Assembly (NCBI RefSeq): GCF_000332645.1
Contig: NZ_AMXN01000005.1
Coordinates: 62,001 to 126,000, forward strand
Reading direction: 5' to 3'
Length of the DNA stretch: 64,000 bases
Origin: Bacillus inaquosorum KCTC 13429
GTDB lineage: Bacteria > Bacillota > Bacilli > Bacillales > Bacillaceae
Both the position numbers and the translations under genes were made by a program. This document shows positions 26,242 to 36,129 of the stretch, piece after piece. The stretch's first letter is position 1. Each line of letters starts with the position of its first letter. Under the pieces are notes generated by a model that made no database searches, was not told the DNA's origin, and was given only the letters and a program-made list of their open reading frames with translations.

Positions 26242-26411
26242 ATCATTGCCCCAAAACCAATTTTCCTTAAGACAGGCGTCATGAATTAAGAAATACAGAC
26301 TGCCAAACATGAAGCAGGGCGCCCACGCTTTCCAATATCGGACGGGCCAAGACATGCCTGTTTATAACATCAAACAGCAAATGTTCGAAAAAGATTTGAA
26401 GGAGTACAAGC

Positions 26412-27608
26412 ATGAAAACGACATCTATCAAAACAGCATCCGGAATGTATATCAACTACTTCTTTCTCGGAATGGTCAATATCATTCTCGCATCCAATAT
26501 GTCCTCTTTAACGAAACAGTGGAATACAGACCCGACCGGCATCAGTTATGTCATTGCCGCTATTGGGTTCGGCAAGCTGCTGACATACGGTATTTCCGGC
26601 GTTTTATCAGATAAAATCGGAAGAAAGCCGCTTGTTGTCGCTTCTGCAGGAATTATGGCCGTCTTTTTAGTCGGTATTCCTTTATCACCGAGCTATGAAT
26701 TGGCGTTTGTGTTCGCCTTATTAGCCGGAGTCGCTAATTCAGCGATGGACGCCGGAACCTATCCGGCATTAACCGAGCTCTTCCCGGCAGCTTCCGGCTC
26801 GGCGAATGTCTTGGTCAAAGCCTTTATGTCTGTCGGGGCTGCACTTTTGCCGCTTTTGATCACATTTTTATCAGACCACAGCCTGTTTTACGGATTTGCT
26901 TTTTATCTCCCGGCAGCAGTCTATGCGCTGAATATCGTTTATTTATCAACGCTTTCGTTTCCTAAGAGACAGAAGATGCCAACTAGCAGCGGCCAACAGG
27001 AATCTCCCGCTTTCTTGTCTGAACCCGTTTTTCAGAAAGAAGGCACCGCACTGATCATTATCGGTTTTACATCAACGGCTTTATTTACCGTTTCTCAAAT
27101 CTGGCTCCCGAGCTACGCGCAAAAGGCTGCCGGTCTAGCTGAATCAGCATCCGTGCAATTGCTGAGCTATTACAGTATAGGATCTCTGACATCCGTTTTA
27201 TTATTAGCCGTTTTGCTGAACAGATGGGTAAAGCCAGTCATGATTACGCTCTTATATCCTGTTATTACTTTATGTACGCTCGCAGTCATGCTGACGGTTC
27301 ATGTGCCAGTTGTGCTGGACATCACCGCCTTTTTCTTAGGGTTTTCAACCGCGGGTGTGTTTCAAATTACCATTACATTAATGACAGAGCTTTTCTGGAA
27401 GCGAAAAGGAACCGTTACCGGAATTGTAGCGACCGCTTCAAGCATCGCGTCAATTCTGTTGCCAATTGCCACCGGGCTTATCGCAAAAGCGGGAGGCATC
27501 GCCCATATCTTTATGTTTGACTTCGGCATAGCAGTCATCGGAACAGCTGCAGCCGCCTTCTTGTATTATAGATACAAAAAACTGACGGCTGCTCCAAGCC
27601 GTAATTAA
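26412..27608 (+). CDS. yfkL: MFS transporter YfkL
   Basis: 398-residue major facilitator with 12 helices. GVLSDKIGRKPLV near 63-75 is the classical motif A between helices 2 and 3. Similar to multidrug or sugar exporters; substrate unknown. GAAGGAG is seven bases before the ATG. Converges on yfkM at a shared terminator. Confidence 0.9.
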   Translation: MKTTSIKTASGMYINYFFLGMVNIILASNMSSLTKQWNTDPTGISYVIAAIGFGKLLTYGISGVLSDKIGRKPLVVASAGIMAVFLVGIPLSPSYELAFVFALLAGVANSAMDAGTYPALTELFPAASGSANVLVKAFMSVGAALLPLLITFLSDHSLFYGFAFYLPAAVYALNIVYLSTLSFPKRQKMPTSSGQQESPAFLSEPVFQKEGTALIIIGFTSTALFTVSQIWLPSYAQKAAGLAESASVQLLSYYSIGSLTSVLLLAVLLNRWVKPVMITLLYPVITLCTLAVMLTVHVPVVLDITAFFLGFSTAGVFQITITLMTELFWKRKGTVTGIVATASSIASILLPIATGLIAKAGGIAHIFMFDFGIAVIGTAAAAFLYYRYKKLTAAPSRN

Positions 27609-27610
27609 AT

Positions 27611-27641
27611 AAAAAAACGGACGCCCCGGGCGTCCGTTTTT
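27611..27641. terminator. bidirectional terminator between yfkL and yfkM
   Basis: AAAAACGGACGCC and GGCGTCCGTTTTT form a perfect stem with A and T runs on both flanks. Confidence 0.92.
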
Positions 27642-28160
27642 CTATTTCTCAAGCAATGCGAGAGATTCGCGGTTAAATGCCGGAATATCATCCGGTGTGC
27701 GGCTTGTAACCAATTGATGTTGGCAAACGACCACTTCCTGGTCCACAACGTCGGCACCCGCGTTTTCCATGTCAACACGAATGGACGTATAGCCTGTTGC
27801 TTTTCGGCCATCGAGCGCTTTCGCGTTGATTAAGAGCTGCGGGCCGTGGCAAATGGCGAATACCGGTTTTTTGTCAGTCATAAACGCTTTTGTAAACTGG
27901 ACGAAACGGTCATCAGCGCGAAGCTGGTCTGGTGAAAATCCTCCGGGAATCAAAAGCGCATCAAAGTCTGAAGGGTTTACGTCATCAATGGACGCGTCAA
28001 CCGTCACTTCCGCGTTCCCCTGCTTGCCTTTTACTGTTTTTCCTTTTTCATTTTCAATGACAGTCAGTTCATGTCCCGCTTCTTTAAAGGCTTTCGCAGG
28101 TTCCGTGTACTCGCTGTCCTCAAAATAATCTGTCAAAACAACTGCAATGTTTTTCCCCAT
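27642..28160 (-). CDS. yfkM: DJ-1/PfpI-family general stress protein YfkM
   Basis: 172-residue class I glutamine amidotransferase-like protein of the PfpI/DJ-1 group (general stress protein 18 type). The nucleophile-elbow cysteine lies in AICHGPQLLI near 103-112 and the catalytic glutamate equivalent in TDYFEDSEY near 10-18. Relatives act as glyoxalase/deglycase or chaperone; the activity here is not proven by sequence. Two ATGs overlap (28163 and 28160) behind GGGAGG. A clear sigma-B promoter lies upstream. Confidence 0.93.
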   Translation of the reverse strand: MGKNIAVVLTDYFEDSEYTEPAKAFKEAGHELTVIENEKGKTVKGKQGNAEVTVDASIDDVNPSDFDALLIPGGFSPDQLRADDRFVQFTKAFMTDKKPVFAICHGPQLLINAKALDGRKATGYTSIRVDMENAGADVVDQEVVVCQHQLVTSRTPDDIPAFNRESLALLEK

Positions 28161-28200
28161 CATTCATAACCTCCCGCTTAATATGACTACATAAAACACT

Positions 28201-28225
28201 CTACCCCAGCCACACTAAAATAAAC
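28201..28225 (-). promoter_or_regulatory. sigma-B promoter of yfkM
   Basis: GTTTAT (28220-28225), 13 bases, GGGTAG (28201-28206) on the minus strand, about 40 bases before the start codon; a near-consensus general stress promoter. Confidence 0.8.
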
Positions 28226-28308
28226 ATTCCGCAGATCTGACAAGCGCTGAGCATAAATACCCAGCAGCTGTCGTTTGATGCCGTTACATAATACTCATTT
28301 TTCTCCCT

Positions 28309-28375
28309 TTTACAATAATCATAAAGAAACACCTACAAATAGTTACAAAATATTCTTACAATAGGAGCTGTAACA
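28309..28375 (+). promoter_or_regulatory. Cluster of PhoP-box-like hexamers before yfkN
   Basis: TTTACA, CCTACA, GTTACA, CTTACA and GTAACA start at 28309, 28332, 28342, 28355 and 28370. PhoP~P binds repeats of TT(A/T/C)ACA about 11 bases apart. The spacing here is only roughly regular, but the gene encodes a phosphate-scavenging phosphatase. Inference. Confidence 0.45.
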
Positions 28376-28402
28376 CAAATTTCGTTGAAAGGTGGAGAAC
28401 TG

Positions 28403-31400
28403 GTGAGAATACAGAAAAGACGAACACACGTCGGTAACATTCTCCGTATTCTTTTGCCCCCAATTATGATACTTAGCCTAATCCTCCCAACACCACCCAT
28501 TCATGCAGAAGAAAGCGCGGCCCCTCAGGTACATCTGAGTATTTTGGCCACGACTGATATTCATGCCAACATGATGGATTACGATTACTACAGCGACAAA
28601 GAAACGACGGATTTTGGCCTGGCAAGAACGGCACAGCTGATCCAAAAGCACCGCCAGCAAAACCCAAACACCCTTCTTGTCGATAACGGCGACTTGATTC
28701 AAGGGAATCCGCTGGGCGAATACGCGGTGAAATATGAAAAAGACGACATTATTTCCGGTGCGAAAACCCACCCGATTATCAGCGTCATGAATGCGCTGAA
28801 ATACGACGCCGGCACACTGGGCAATCATGAATTCAACTACGGGCTCGACTTTCTGGACGGCACGATCAAAGGAGCCGATTTCCCGATTGTAAATGCCAAC
28901 GTCAAAACAACAAGCGGTGAAAACCGCTATACGCCGTATGTCATTAAAGAAAAAACCGTCACCGACGAAAACGGCAATGAGCAGAAAGTGAAGGTTGGCT
29001 ACATAGGCTTTGTCCCGCCGCAAATTATGACATGGGACAAAAAGAATCTCGAGGGTCAGGTGCAGGTGCAGGATATCGTAGAATCCGCCAATGAAACGAT
29101 CCCGAAAATGAAGGCGGAAGGCGCAGATGTCATTATTGCCCTCGCCCACACCGGCATTGAAAAGCAGGCGCAATCGTCTGGCGCGGAAAACGCCGTGTTT
29201 GATCTTGCCACCAAAACGAAAGGCATTGACGCGATCATCTCGGGCCATCAGCACGGACTCTTCCCTTCCGCCGAGTATGCGGGTGCTGCCCAATTCGATG
29301 TTGAAAAAGGAACGATTAACGGCATTCCTGTCGTCATGCCAAGCAGCTGGGGCAAATACTTAGGCGTGATTGACCTCAAACTCGAAAAAACGGACGGCTC
29401 ATGGAAGGTGGCAGATTCCAAAGGCAGTATTGAATCAATTGCCGGCACCGTCACATCCCGAAATGAAACGGTCACAAACACCATTCAGCAAACACACCAA
29501 AACACACTGGAATATGTCAGAAAACCAGTCGGCAAAACAGAAGCAGATATTAACAGCTTCTTTGCACAGGTCAAGGATGACCCTTCCATTCAGGTTGTGA
29601 CCGATGCGCAAAAATGGTACGCCGAAAAAGAAATGAAGGATACCGAGTACAAGGACCTGCCGATTTTATCCGCTGGAGCGCCGTTTAAAGCAGGCGGCAG
29701 AAACGGGGCCAATTACTATACGAACATTCCGGCCGGAGATCTTGCCATTAAAAATGTCGGTGACTTGTATCTTTACGATAATACCGTTCAGATCGTCAAG
29801 CTGACAGGAAGCGAGGTCAAGGACTGGCTGGAGATGTCAGCAGGCCAATTCAATCACATTGATCCGTCAAAAGGCGGCGATCAAGCCTTGCTGAATGAGA
29901 ATTTCCGCTCCTACAATTTTGACGTGATTGACGGCGTCACATATCAGGTCGATGTTACAAAACCGGCTAAATACAATGAGAACGGAAAAGTGATCAACGC
30001 GGACTCATCACGGATTATCAACCTTTCCTATGAAGGTAAGCCGATCAGCCCAAGCCAGGAATTTCTCGTCGTCACAAATAATTATCGCGCATCCGGAGGC
30101 GGCGGTTTTCCTCACCTGACGAGCGATAAGATTGTCCACGGCTCCGCGGTTGAAAACAGACAGGTACTGATGGATTACATTATTGAACAAAAAACAGTCA
30201 ATCCAAAAGCGGACAACAACTGGTCAATCGCACCTGTTTCCGGAACGAATTTGACGCTCGAATCCTCGCTTTTGGCCAAGCCATTTGCCGATAAAGCAGA
30301 TGATGTTGCATATGTAGGCGAGTCTGCCAATGATGGCTACGGTGTGTACAAGCTGCAATTCGATGATGATTCAAATCCTGAGCCTCCTAAAGACGGACTG
30401 TGGGATCTGACTGTGATGCACACGAATGATACGCACGCCCACCTCGATGACGCAGCGAGACGAATGACGAAAATCAACGAAGTACGAAACGAAACAGATC
30501 ACAACATTCTCCTTGATGCGGGAGATGTGTTTTCGGGCGACCTGTATTTCACAAAATGGAACGGTTTAGCCGATTTGAAATTCATGAACATGATGGGCTA
30601 TGACGCCATGACCTTCGGAAACCATGAATTTGATAAAGGTCCGACAGTGCTTTCTGATTTTCTAAGCGGAAACAGCACAACCGTCGATCCGGCAAACCGC
30701 TATCACTTTGAAGCACCTAAATTTCCAGTCGTCAGCACAAACGTAGATGTATCAAATGAACCTAAGCTGACAACATATGTCAAAAAGCCGCAAACCTTTA
30801 CGGCGGGTGAAAAGAAAGAGCCTGGCATCCACCCTTACATTCTGTTAGATGTTGATGGTGAGAAAGTCGCTGTATTCGGACTGACAACGGAAGATACAGC
30901 CACCACATCAAGCCCGGGCAAAAGCATTGTATTTCATGATGCGTTTGAAACAGCGCAAAACACTGTCAAAACGATTCAGGAAGAAGAAAAAGTAAACAAA
31001 ATCATTGCTTTAACCCATATCGGGCATAACCGAGACCTTGAGCTAGCCAAAAAAGTAAAAGGCATTGACTTGATCATCGGCGGACACACTCACACTCTGG
31101 TTGACAAAATGGAGGTCGTGAACAACGAAGAGCCGACGATCGTGGCACAGGCAAAAGAATACGGCCAATACTTGGGGCGTGTTGATGTTGCGTTTGATGA
31201 AAACGGCGTGGTGCAAACAGACAAATCAAATCTGAGCGTACTGCCGATTGATGAACATACAGAAGAAAACGCAGAAGCCAAAAAAGAGCTCGATCAGTTC
31301 AAAAGTGAATTAGAGGACGTGAAAAATGAAAAAGTCGGCTACACGGATGTCGCGCTTGACGGCCAGCGTGAGCATGTGCGCACGAAGGAAACCAACCTCG

Positions 31401-32791
31401 GAAACTTCATCGCGGACGGCATGCTGGCAAAAGCGAAAGAAGCAGCCGGCGCCAGAATAGCGATAACAAATGGCGGCGGCATCAGAGCCGGCATTGACAA
31501 AGGCGACATCACACTCGGCGAGGTGCTGAACGTGATGCCGTTCGGCAACACGCTTTACGTGGCCGATTTGACCGGAAAACAAATCAAAGAAGCCCTTGAA
31601 CAAGGCTTAAGCAATGTGGAAAACGGAGGCGGCGCCTTCCCTCAGGTGGCCGGAATCGAATATACCTTTACATTAAACAACGAACCTGGACACCGTGTTT
31701 TAGACGTGAAATTCGAATCGCCTAACGGAGACAAAGTTGATCTGAATACGGATGATACCTACCGCGTGGTAACGAATAATTTTGTCGGCGCCGGAGGAGA
31801 CGGATACTCTGTCTTCACAGAGGCATCCCATGGTGAAGACCTTGGCTACGTGGATTATGAGATTTTCACCGAACAACTGAAAAAACTAGGAAACAAGGTC
31901 TCTCCTAAAATCGAAGGACGCATCAAAGAAGTATTCCTGCCGACAAAGCAGAAGGACGGCAGCTGGACACTTGATGAAGACAAATTTGCGATTTATGCGA
32001 AAAATGCCAACTCGCCGTTTGTCTATTATGAAACACATGAAGGATCTCAAGAGAAGCCTATCAATCTTAAAGTAAAAGAAGATCAGGTCAAGCTTTTGAA
32101 AGAAAGAGAGTCAGATCCTTCATTGACGGTGTTCAACTACTGGTACAGCATGAAGATGCCAATGGCGAACCTTAAAACCGCGGACACTGCAATTGGAATC
32201 AAATCTACCGGTGAATTGGACGTGTCCATCGGAGACGTATATGACTTTACAGTGAAGCAAAAAGGAAAAGAAGTGAAATCATTTAAAGAACCCGTTCAGC
32301 TTTCACTTCGCATGTTTGATATTGAAGAAGCCCATAACCCTGCCATTTACCATGTTGATCGTAAAAAGAAAACTTTTACAAAGACAGAAAACGGATCAGT
32401 CGACGATGATATTGTAACAGGGTACACAAACCACTTCAGTGAATACACGATCTTAAATTCCGGTGAGAATAACAAACCGCCCGAATTTCCGTCCGATCAG
32501 CCGACAGGCGGTGATGACGGCAGCAATGGCGGAGGCTCTGATAAACCAGGCGGAAAACAGCCGACTGACGGGAATGGAGGAAATGATACACCTCCTGGCA
32601 CAGACCCGACAAACGGCTCTGGAGGAAACGGATCGGGCGGATCCGGTACGGACGGCCCGGCTGGCGGCTTGCTTCCGGATACAGCCACATCCATGTACTC
32701 GATTCTCTTGGCCGGATTTCTGATCAGCGCGCTCGGAACGGCAATGTACTTGCATCAGAGGAGAAAACAGAATAGAGCGAATCAAGCATAA
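28403..32791 (+). CDS. yfkN: YfkN, wall-anchored 2',3'-cyclic-nucleotide phosphodiesterase / 5'-nucleotidase
   Basis: 1462-residue trifunctional nucleotide phosphatase. Signal peptide (hydrophobic 14-31, ending IHAEE); a first metallophosphatase module with LATTDIHANMM, DNGDLIQGN, GNHEFNYG and ISGHQHG plus its nucleotide-binding domain (about 40-630); a second with VMHTNDTHAHL, LDAGDVFSG, GNHEFDKG and IGGHTHT plus a 5'-nucleotidase domain with GGGIRAG (about 665-1190); then a Gly/Pro/Asp-rich wall spacer, the sortase motif LPDTA (1424-1428), a membrane helix and a basic tail. LPDTA-type signals are used by the YhcS sortase. GTG start at 28403 behind AAAGGTGGAG. It releases phosphate and nucleosides outside the cell. 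Confidence 0.96.
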   Translation: MRIQKRRTHVGNILRILLPPIMILSLILPTPPIHAEESAAPQVHLSILATTDIHANMMDYDYYSDKETTDFGLARTAQLIQKHRQQNPNTLLVDNGDLIQGNPLGEYAVKYEKDDIISGAKTHPIISVMNALKYDAGTLGNHEFNYGLDFLDGTIKGADFPIVNANVKTTSGENRYTPYVIKEKTVTDENGNEQKVKVGYIGFVPPQIMTWDKKNLEGQVQVQDIVESANETIPKMKAEGADVIIALAHTGIEKQAQSSGAENAVFDLATKTKGIDAIISGHQHGLFPSAEYAGAAQFDVEKGTINGIPVVMPSSWGKYLGVIDLKLEKTDGSWKVADSKGSIESIAGTVTSRNETVTNTIQQTHQNTLEYVRKPVGKTEADINSFFAQVKDDPSIQVVTDAQKWYAEKEMKDTEYKDLPILSAGAPFKAGGRNGANYYTNIPAGDLAIKNVGDLYLYDNTVQIVKLTGSEVKDWLEMSAGQFNHIDPSKGGDQALLNENFRSYNFDVIDGVTYQVDVTKPAKYNENGKVINADSSRIINLSYEGKPISPSQEFLVVTNNYRASGGGGFPHLTSDKIVHGSAVENRQVLMDYIIEQKTVNPKADNNWSIAPVSGTNLTLESSLLAKPFADKADDVAYVGESANDGYGVYKLQFDDDSNPEPPKDGLWDLTVMHTNDTHAHLDDAARRMTKINEVRNETDHNILLDAGDVFSGDLYFTKWNGLADLKFMNMMGYDAMTFGNHEFDKGPTVLSDFLSGNSTTVDPANRYHFEAPKFPVVSTNVDVSNEPKLTTYVKKPQTFTAGEKKEPGIHPYILLDVDGEKVAVFGLTTEDTATTSSPGKSIVFHDAFETAQNTVKTIQEEEKVNKIIALTHIGHNRDLELAKKVKGIDLIIGGHTHTLVDKMEVVNNEEPTIVAQAKEYGQYLGRVDVAFDENGVVQTDKSNLSVLPIDEHTEENAEAKKELDQFKSELEDVKNEKVGYTDVALDGQREHVRTKETNLGNFIADGMLAKAKEAAGARIAITNGGGIRAGIDKGDITLGEVLNVMPFGNTLYVADLTGKQIKEALEQGLSNVENGGGAFPQVAGIEYTFTLNNEPGHRVLDVKFESPNGDKVDLNTDDTYRVVTNNFVGAGGDGYSVFTEASHGEDLGYVDYEIFTEQLKKLGNKVSPKIEGRIKEVFLPTKQKDGSWTLDEDKFAIYAKNANSPFVYYETHEGSQEKPINLKVKEDQVKLLKERESDPSLTVFNYWYSMKMPMANLKTADTAIGIKSTGELDVSIGDVYDFTVKQKGKEVKSFKEPVQLSLRMFDIEEAHNPAIYHVDRKKKTFTKTENGSVDDDIVTGYTNHFSEYTILNSGENNKPPEFPSDQPTGGDDGSNGGGSDKPGGKQPTDGNGGNDTPPGTDPTNGSGGNGSGGSGTDGPAGGLLPDTATSMYSILLAGFLISALGTAMYLHQRRKQNRANQA

Positions 32792-32826
32792 AAAAAGAGC
32801 TGCTCATTATCGAGCAGCTTTCTTTA
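32791..32826. terminator. bidirectional terminator between yfkN and yfkO
   Basis: AAAGAGCTGCTC / GAGCAGCTTTCTTT around ATTATC, between convergent genes. Confidence 0.87.
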
Positions 32827-32827
32827 T

Positions 32828-33493
32828 CTAGACCCACTTCACAACATCGTCAACAGCAGATCTTGTTTTCGGACGAGGGTCTCGTACACGGTAGCCGAAT
32901 GCCACCATCACAGAAATGTCGAAGCTTCCGTTTTCCAGAAGGCCTTCTTCTTCAAGAATGCGGTGAATGTGATCATACTGGAATCCTTCGATAGGGCAAG
33001 AATCAACGCCGATTTGCGCAGCGGCAGTCATCATGTTGCCAAGCGCAATATAGGTTTGTTTTGATGCCCAGTCAAACAATGTTCTGTCACTTTCAAGCAA
33101 ATGCAAATCGTTTTTCTGAAATTCTTCTGTTTTGCTGAGATAGCCTTCATACACGTCCTGAGGCATTTGTTTTACTTCTTTTAAATGACGTTTGATGTAG
33201 TCCGCATCGTATTTGATATCCTTCGCTGTACGCGCAAGAATCAGGACGAAGTGGCTTGCTGTCGGAAGCTGCTTTTGCGCGCCCCATGTGTATTCGCGAA
33301 GCTTCTCGCGAAATTCCGGATTTTGGACGACAACAAATTTCCAAGGCTCAAGGCCGAGGGAGCTCGGAGACAGTCTTCCCGTTTCTAAAATAAATTCAAA
33401 ATCGCTGTCTGATACTTTTTTATTTGGGTCAAATTCCTTTGTTGCATGTCTGAAATTGTATGCATCGAGAATTTGTTTCTTTAGATCTGCCAT
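32828..33493 (-). CDS. yfkO: NAD(P)H-dependent nitroreductase/flavin reductase YfkO
   Basis: 221-residue FMN nitroreductase of the oxygen-insensitive NfsB-like family. FMN contacts can be read in YNFRHATKEFDP near 11-22 (Arg-His), LSPSSLGLEPWKF near 45-57 and VAFGYRV near 203. It reduces nitroaromatics and quinones. The start at 33493 (MADLKK) sits behind AGGAGAGGTG; a GTG three codons earlier is possible. It converges on yfkN and lies just downstream of treR, with 130 bases between. Confidence 0.9.
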   Translation of the reverse strand: MADLKKQILDAYNFRHATKEFDPNKKVSDSDFEFILETGRLSPSSLGLEPWKFVVVQNPEFREKLREYTWGAQKQLPTASHFVLILARTAKDIKYDADYIKRHLKEVKQMPQDVYEGYLSKTEEFQKNDLHLLESDRTLFDWASKQTYIALGNMMTAAAQIGVDSCPIEGFQYDHIHRILEEEGLLENGSFDISVMVAFGYRVRDPRPKTRSAVDDVVKWV

Positions 33494-33633
33494 GTTAAAC
33501 ACCTCTCCTTTTGGTTACTCTCATCTCTATTGTAGCCATTATGATAAAAAGTAAAAGTACGCACATTTTTGTTGGATAGTATCAATTTTGATACCAAATA
33601 AAAAATGCGCACTGCCACAGGCAGGCGCCTTTC

Positions 33634-34350
33634 TCATTTTCCCCGCCGCGCAAAATCAACAAACCGGAATTTGTCGAGACGGTGTCTGCTTTCCGTATAT
33701 TGAAACAGACTCGTATCCTCCAAAAAGACATAGTTTCTCACCACGACCATATGGTCATAGCCGCGTAAATCGAGCAGCTCCCTGTCCTCATTCGTACACG
33801 GCTCGGCTACAATTTCTTTTTGGGCATAGCTGATTGAAAGACCGAGCTCTCCTTCTATATATTCATATATGGAGTTTTCACAGATTTCTTTCGTTAGGTG
33901 AGGCACATGCTTTCTGAAAAAGTAATCCTTGTCCAAAATCACATGTTCCCCGTCAATCTTTCTAGACCTGATGACTTCCCAAATGTCGTCATCCGACTGG
34001 GCCCGGAGCTGTTTTTGGATCAGCTCTGACGGGGGCTCCAGCCCGAATTTGTGTACAGTTGTTTTCGTTTCTTTGCCAAGCGTTTGCGCGAGCTCCTTGA
34101 AGCTGACAAGGCCTGAAACGGGAAACTGCATTTTTTCACGGTTGAGAACGACGGAGCCCTTCCCTCTGATTTTCTGGATATAGCCGTTTTGCGCAAGCAT
34201 GTGAAGCGCCTTTCGGACCGTTTCTCTTGATGTATCATACTGTGCGGTCAACTCATGTTCAGACGGAAGAATCTCTTCCGCTTTCCACCGGCCGCCTTCA
34301 ATTTGCTGTGCGATGTCTTTATAGATTGCGATGAATTTGTTCACCTTCAT
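33634..34350 (-). CDS. treR: TreR, trehalose operon repressor
   Basis: 238-residue GntR-family (HutC subfamily) repressor. Winged helix-turn-helix at about 5-72 (ILPSEHELTAQYDTSRETVR, then NGYIQKIRGKGSVV) and a C-terminal effector domain (UTRA) that binds trehalose-6-phosphate. It represses treP-treA-treR through the two operators at 37571-37613, so it is autoregulated. Last gene of the operon, 20 bases after treA. Confidence 0.96.
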   Translation of the reverse strand: MKVNKFIAIYKDIAQQIEGGRWKAEEILPSEHELTAQYDTSRETVRKALHMLAQNGYIQKIRGKGSVVLNREKMQFPVSGLVSFKELAQTLGKETKTTVHKFGLEPPSELIQKQLRAQSDDDIWEVIRSRKIDGEHVILDKDYFFRKHVPHLTKEICENSIYEYIEGELGLSISYAQKEIVAEPCTNEDRELLDLRGYDHMVVVRNYVFLEDTSLFQYTESRHRLDKFRFVDFARRGK

Positions 34351-34370
34351 TATGGACCACCCAGCTTAGT

Positions 34371-36059
34371 TTAACACGGTTTCGTTAAACGATAAACAAT
34401 GGACTCATACGGACGGAGCGTCATGTTCTGCAGTTCTTCCCTCACCTCATCGTTCGTCAACAGCACCTCTGCCTTCCACTCGTCAGGCGCTAAAGAGTCC
34501 GGCAGTGTAAAGGCTGCCTCTGTCCCGTAAAAATTATTGATGACGAGCAGCTTTTCATTGCTGCCGTGTCTGAGATACGCAAAAATGTTCGGGTCATCCT
34601 TTGCGATTAACTCATATGTTCCCTCTGTCACGATGTCATACGTCTTGCGAATCTGAATCAGCTTTTGATAATGGTAAAACACCGAGTTCCGGTCCTTCAG
34701 CGCCGCTTCGGCATTGATTTCCCGATAGTTGCCGGCGACCGGTATCCATGGCGTGCCCGTTGTAAAACCGCCATTCGCCGTATCATCCCATTGGACAGGC
34801 GTTCTGGAATTGTCGCGGGATTTCGCCTGTAAAATCGCTGTGATCTCTTGATCAGCCATTCCTTTTTCCTTAAAGGCGTGATACATGTTCAGCGATTCGA
34901 CATCCCGATAGGAGCTGATGTCCGTAAACTTCGGATTCGTCATTCCCAGCTCCTCACCCTGATAAATATAAGGCGTGCCCTGCATCATATGAATGGCGGT
35001 AGCGAGCATTTTCGCCGATTTCACCCTGTACGCGCCGTCATCTCCATATCTCGATACGACGCGCGGCTGATCGTGATTGCACCAGAACAGAGCGTTCCAT
35101 CCTCCTCCAGCGTGCATCCCCGTCTGCCACTCGGATAAGATCTCCTTCAGCTTCAAAAAGTCAAACGGCGCCAAAGCCCATTTCTCACCATTTGGATAGT
35201 CAACCTTGAGATGATGGAAGCTGAACGTCATATCAAGTTCTTTATTGGCAGGATTCGTATACCGGATGCAATGGTCCACAGACGTCGAAGACATCTCACC
35301 GACCGTCATACTGTCATAATGCGAAAACACCCTTTCGTTCATTTCATGCAGATATTCGTGCACCCGCGGCCCGTCAGTGTAAAAAGAACGGCCATCGCCT
35401 CCGTCTTCCGCATTCGGAAAGCGCTGATCTTTAGAAATCAGGTTAATGACATCAAGCCTGAAACCGTCTATTCCCTTTTCAAACCAAAAATGCATCATGT
35501 CATAGACATGCTTTCTGACCTCTTCATTTTCCCAATTCAAATCAGCCTGCGTCACATCAAACAAATGTAAATAGTATTGGCCCGACGCTTCGTCAAGCTC
35601 CCATGCCGAGCCGCCGAATTTCGATTCCCAGTTCGTCGGAGCAGAACCGTTTTCCTGCGGGTTTTTCCATATATAAAAATCACGGTACGGGCTGTCTTTT
35701 GACGAGATCGCCTCTTGAAACCATTTGTGCTCTGTTGACGTATGATTGACGACAAGATCCATGACGACTTTCAAGCCTCTTTTATGCGCCTCAGACAGCA
35801 GGCGCTCAAAATCCTCCATCGTCCCGTATTCAGGATAAATCAAGTAATAATCACGAATATCATACCCATTATCATGCTGCGGAGAGTCATAAATCGGCGT
35901 CAGCCAAAGCACATCCACCTGAAGTGTTTTTAAGTAATCAAGCTTTTCAATAATGCCGTTCAGATCGCCGACACCGTTTCCCGTCGTATCGTTAAAGCTT
36001 TTCGGATAAATTTGATAGACCACGGCTTTTTTCCACCATGGCGTTTGTTCTGTTTTCAT
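34371..36059 (-). CDS. treA: Phospho-alpha-(1,1)-glucosidase (trehalose-6-phosphate hydrolase)
   Basis: 562-residue GH13 enzyme splitting trehalose-6-phosphate into glucose and glucose-6-phosphate in the cytoplasm. GH13 regions: DLVVNHTS near 98-105, GFRLDVINL near 197-205 (nucleophile Asp), the general-acid glutamate in TVGEMSS near 253 and WCNHDQPR near 320-327. Middle gene of the operon, 70 bases after treP, with an intervening imperfect hairpin (36098-36117). Confidence 0.96.
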   Translation of the reverse strand: MKTEQTPWWKKAVVYQIYPKSFNDTTGNGVGDLNGIIEKLDYLKTLQVDVLWLTPIYDSPQHDNGYDIRDYYLIYPEYGTMEDFERLLSEAHKRGLKVVMDLVVNHTSTEHKWFQEAISSKDSPYRDFYIWKNPQENGSAPTNWESKFGGSAWELDEASGQYYLHLFDVTQADLNWENEEVRKHVYDMMHFWFEKGIDGFRLDVINLISKDQRFPNAEDGGDGRSFYTDGPRVHEYLHEMNERVFSHYDSMTVGEMSSTSVDHCIRYTNPANKELDMTFSFHHLKVDYPNGEKWALAPFDFLKLKEILSEWQTGMHAGGGWNALFWCNHDQPRVVSRYGDDGAYRVKSAKMLATAIHMMQGTPYIYQGEELGMTNPKFTDISSYRDVESLNMYHAFKEKGMADQEITAILQAKSRDNSRTPVQWDDTANGGFTTGTPWIPVAGNYREINAEAALKDRNSVFYHYQKLIQIRKTYDIVTEGTYELIAKDDPNIFAYLRHGSNEKLLVINNFYGTEAAFTLPDSLAPDEWKAEVLLTNDEVREELQNMTLRPYESIVYRLTKPC

Positions 36060-36097
36060 CTGTCTCCACCACCATATTTAAATTAAAAACGGGAAAA

Positions 36098-36117
36098 GGG
36101 AACGTTCAACACGTCCC
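36098..36117 (-). other. intercistronic hairpin between treP and treA
   Basis: GGGACGT-GTTGA-ACGTTCCC forms a short stem with one bulge; the minus-strand transcript continues TTTTCCCGTTTT. It could attenuate or stabilise transcript ends between the permease and hydrolase genes; function unproven. Confidence 0.4.
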
Positions 36118-36129
36118 GCTCCCCATTGG

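Noticed and set aside
28478..29293. 271-codon minus-strand frame inside yfkN
   Set aside because: It mirrors the conserved metallophosphatase domain in the antisense direction; no ribosome site or protein family signal.
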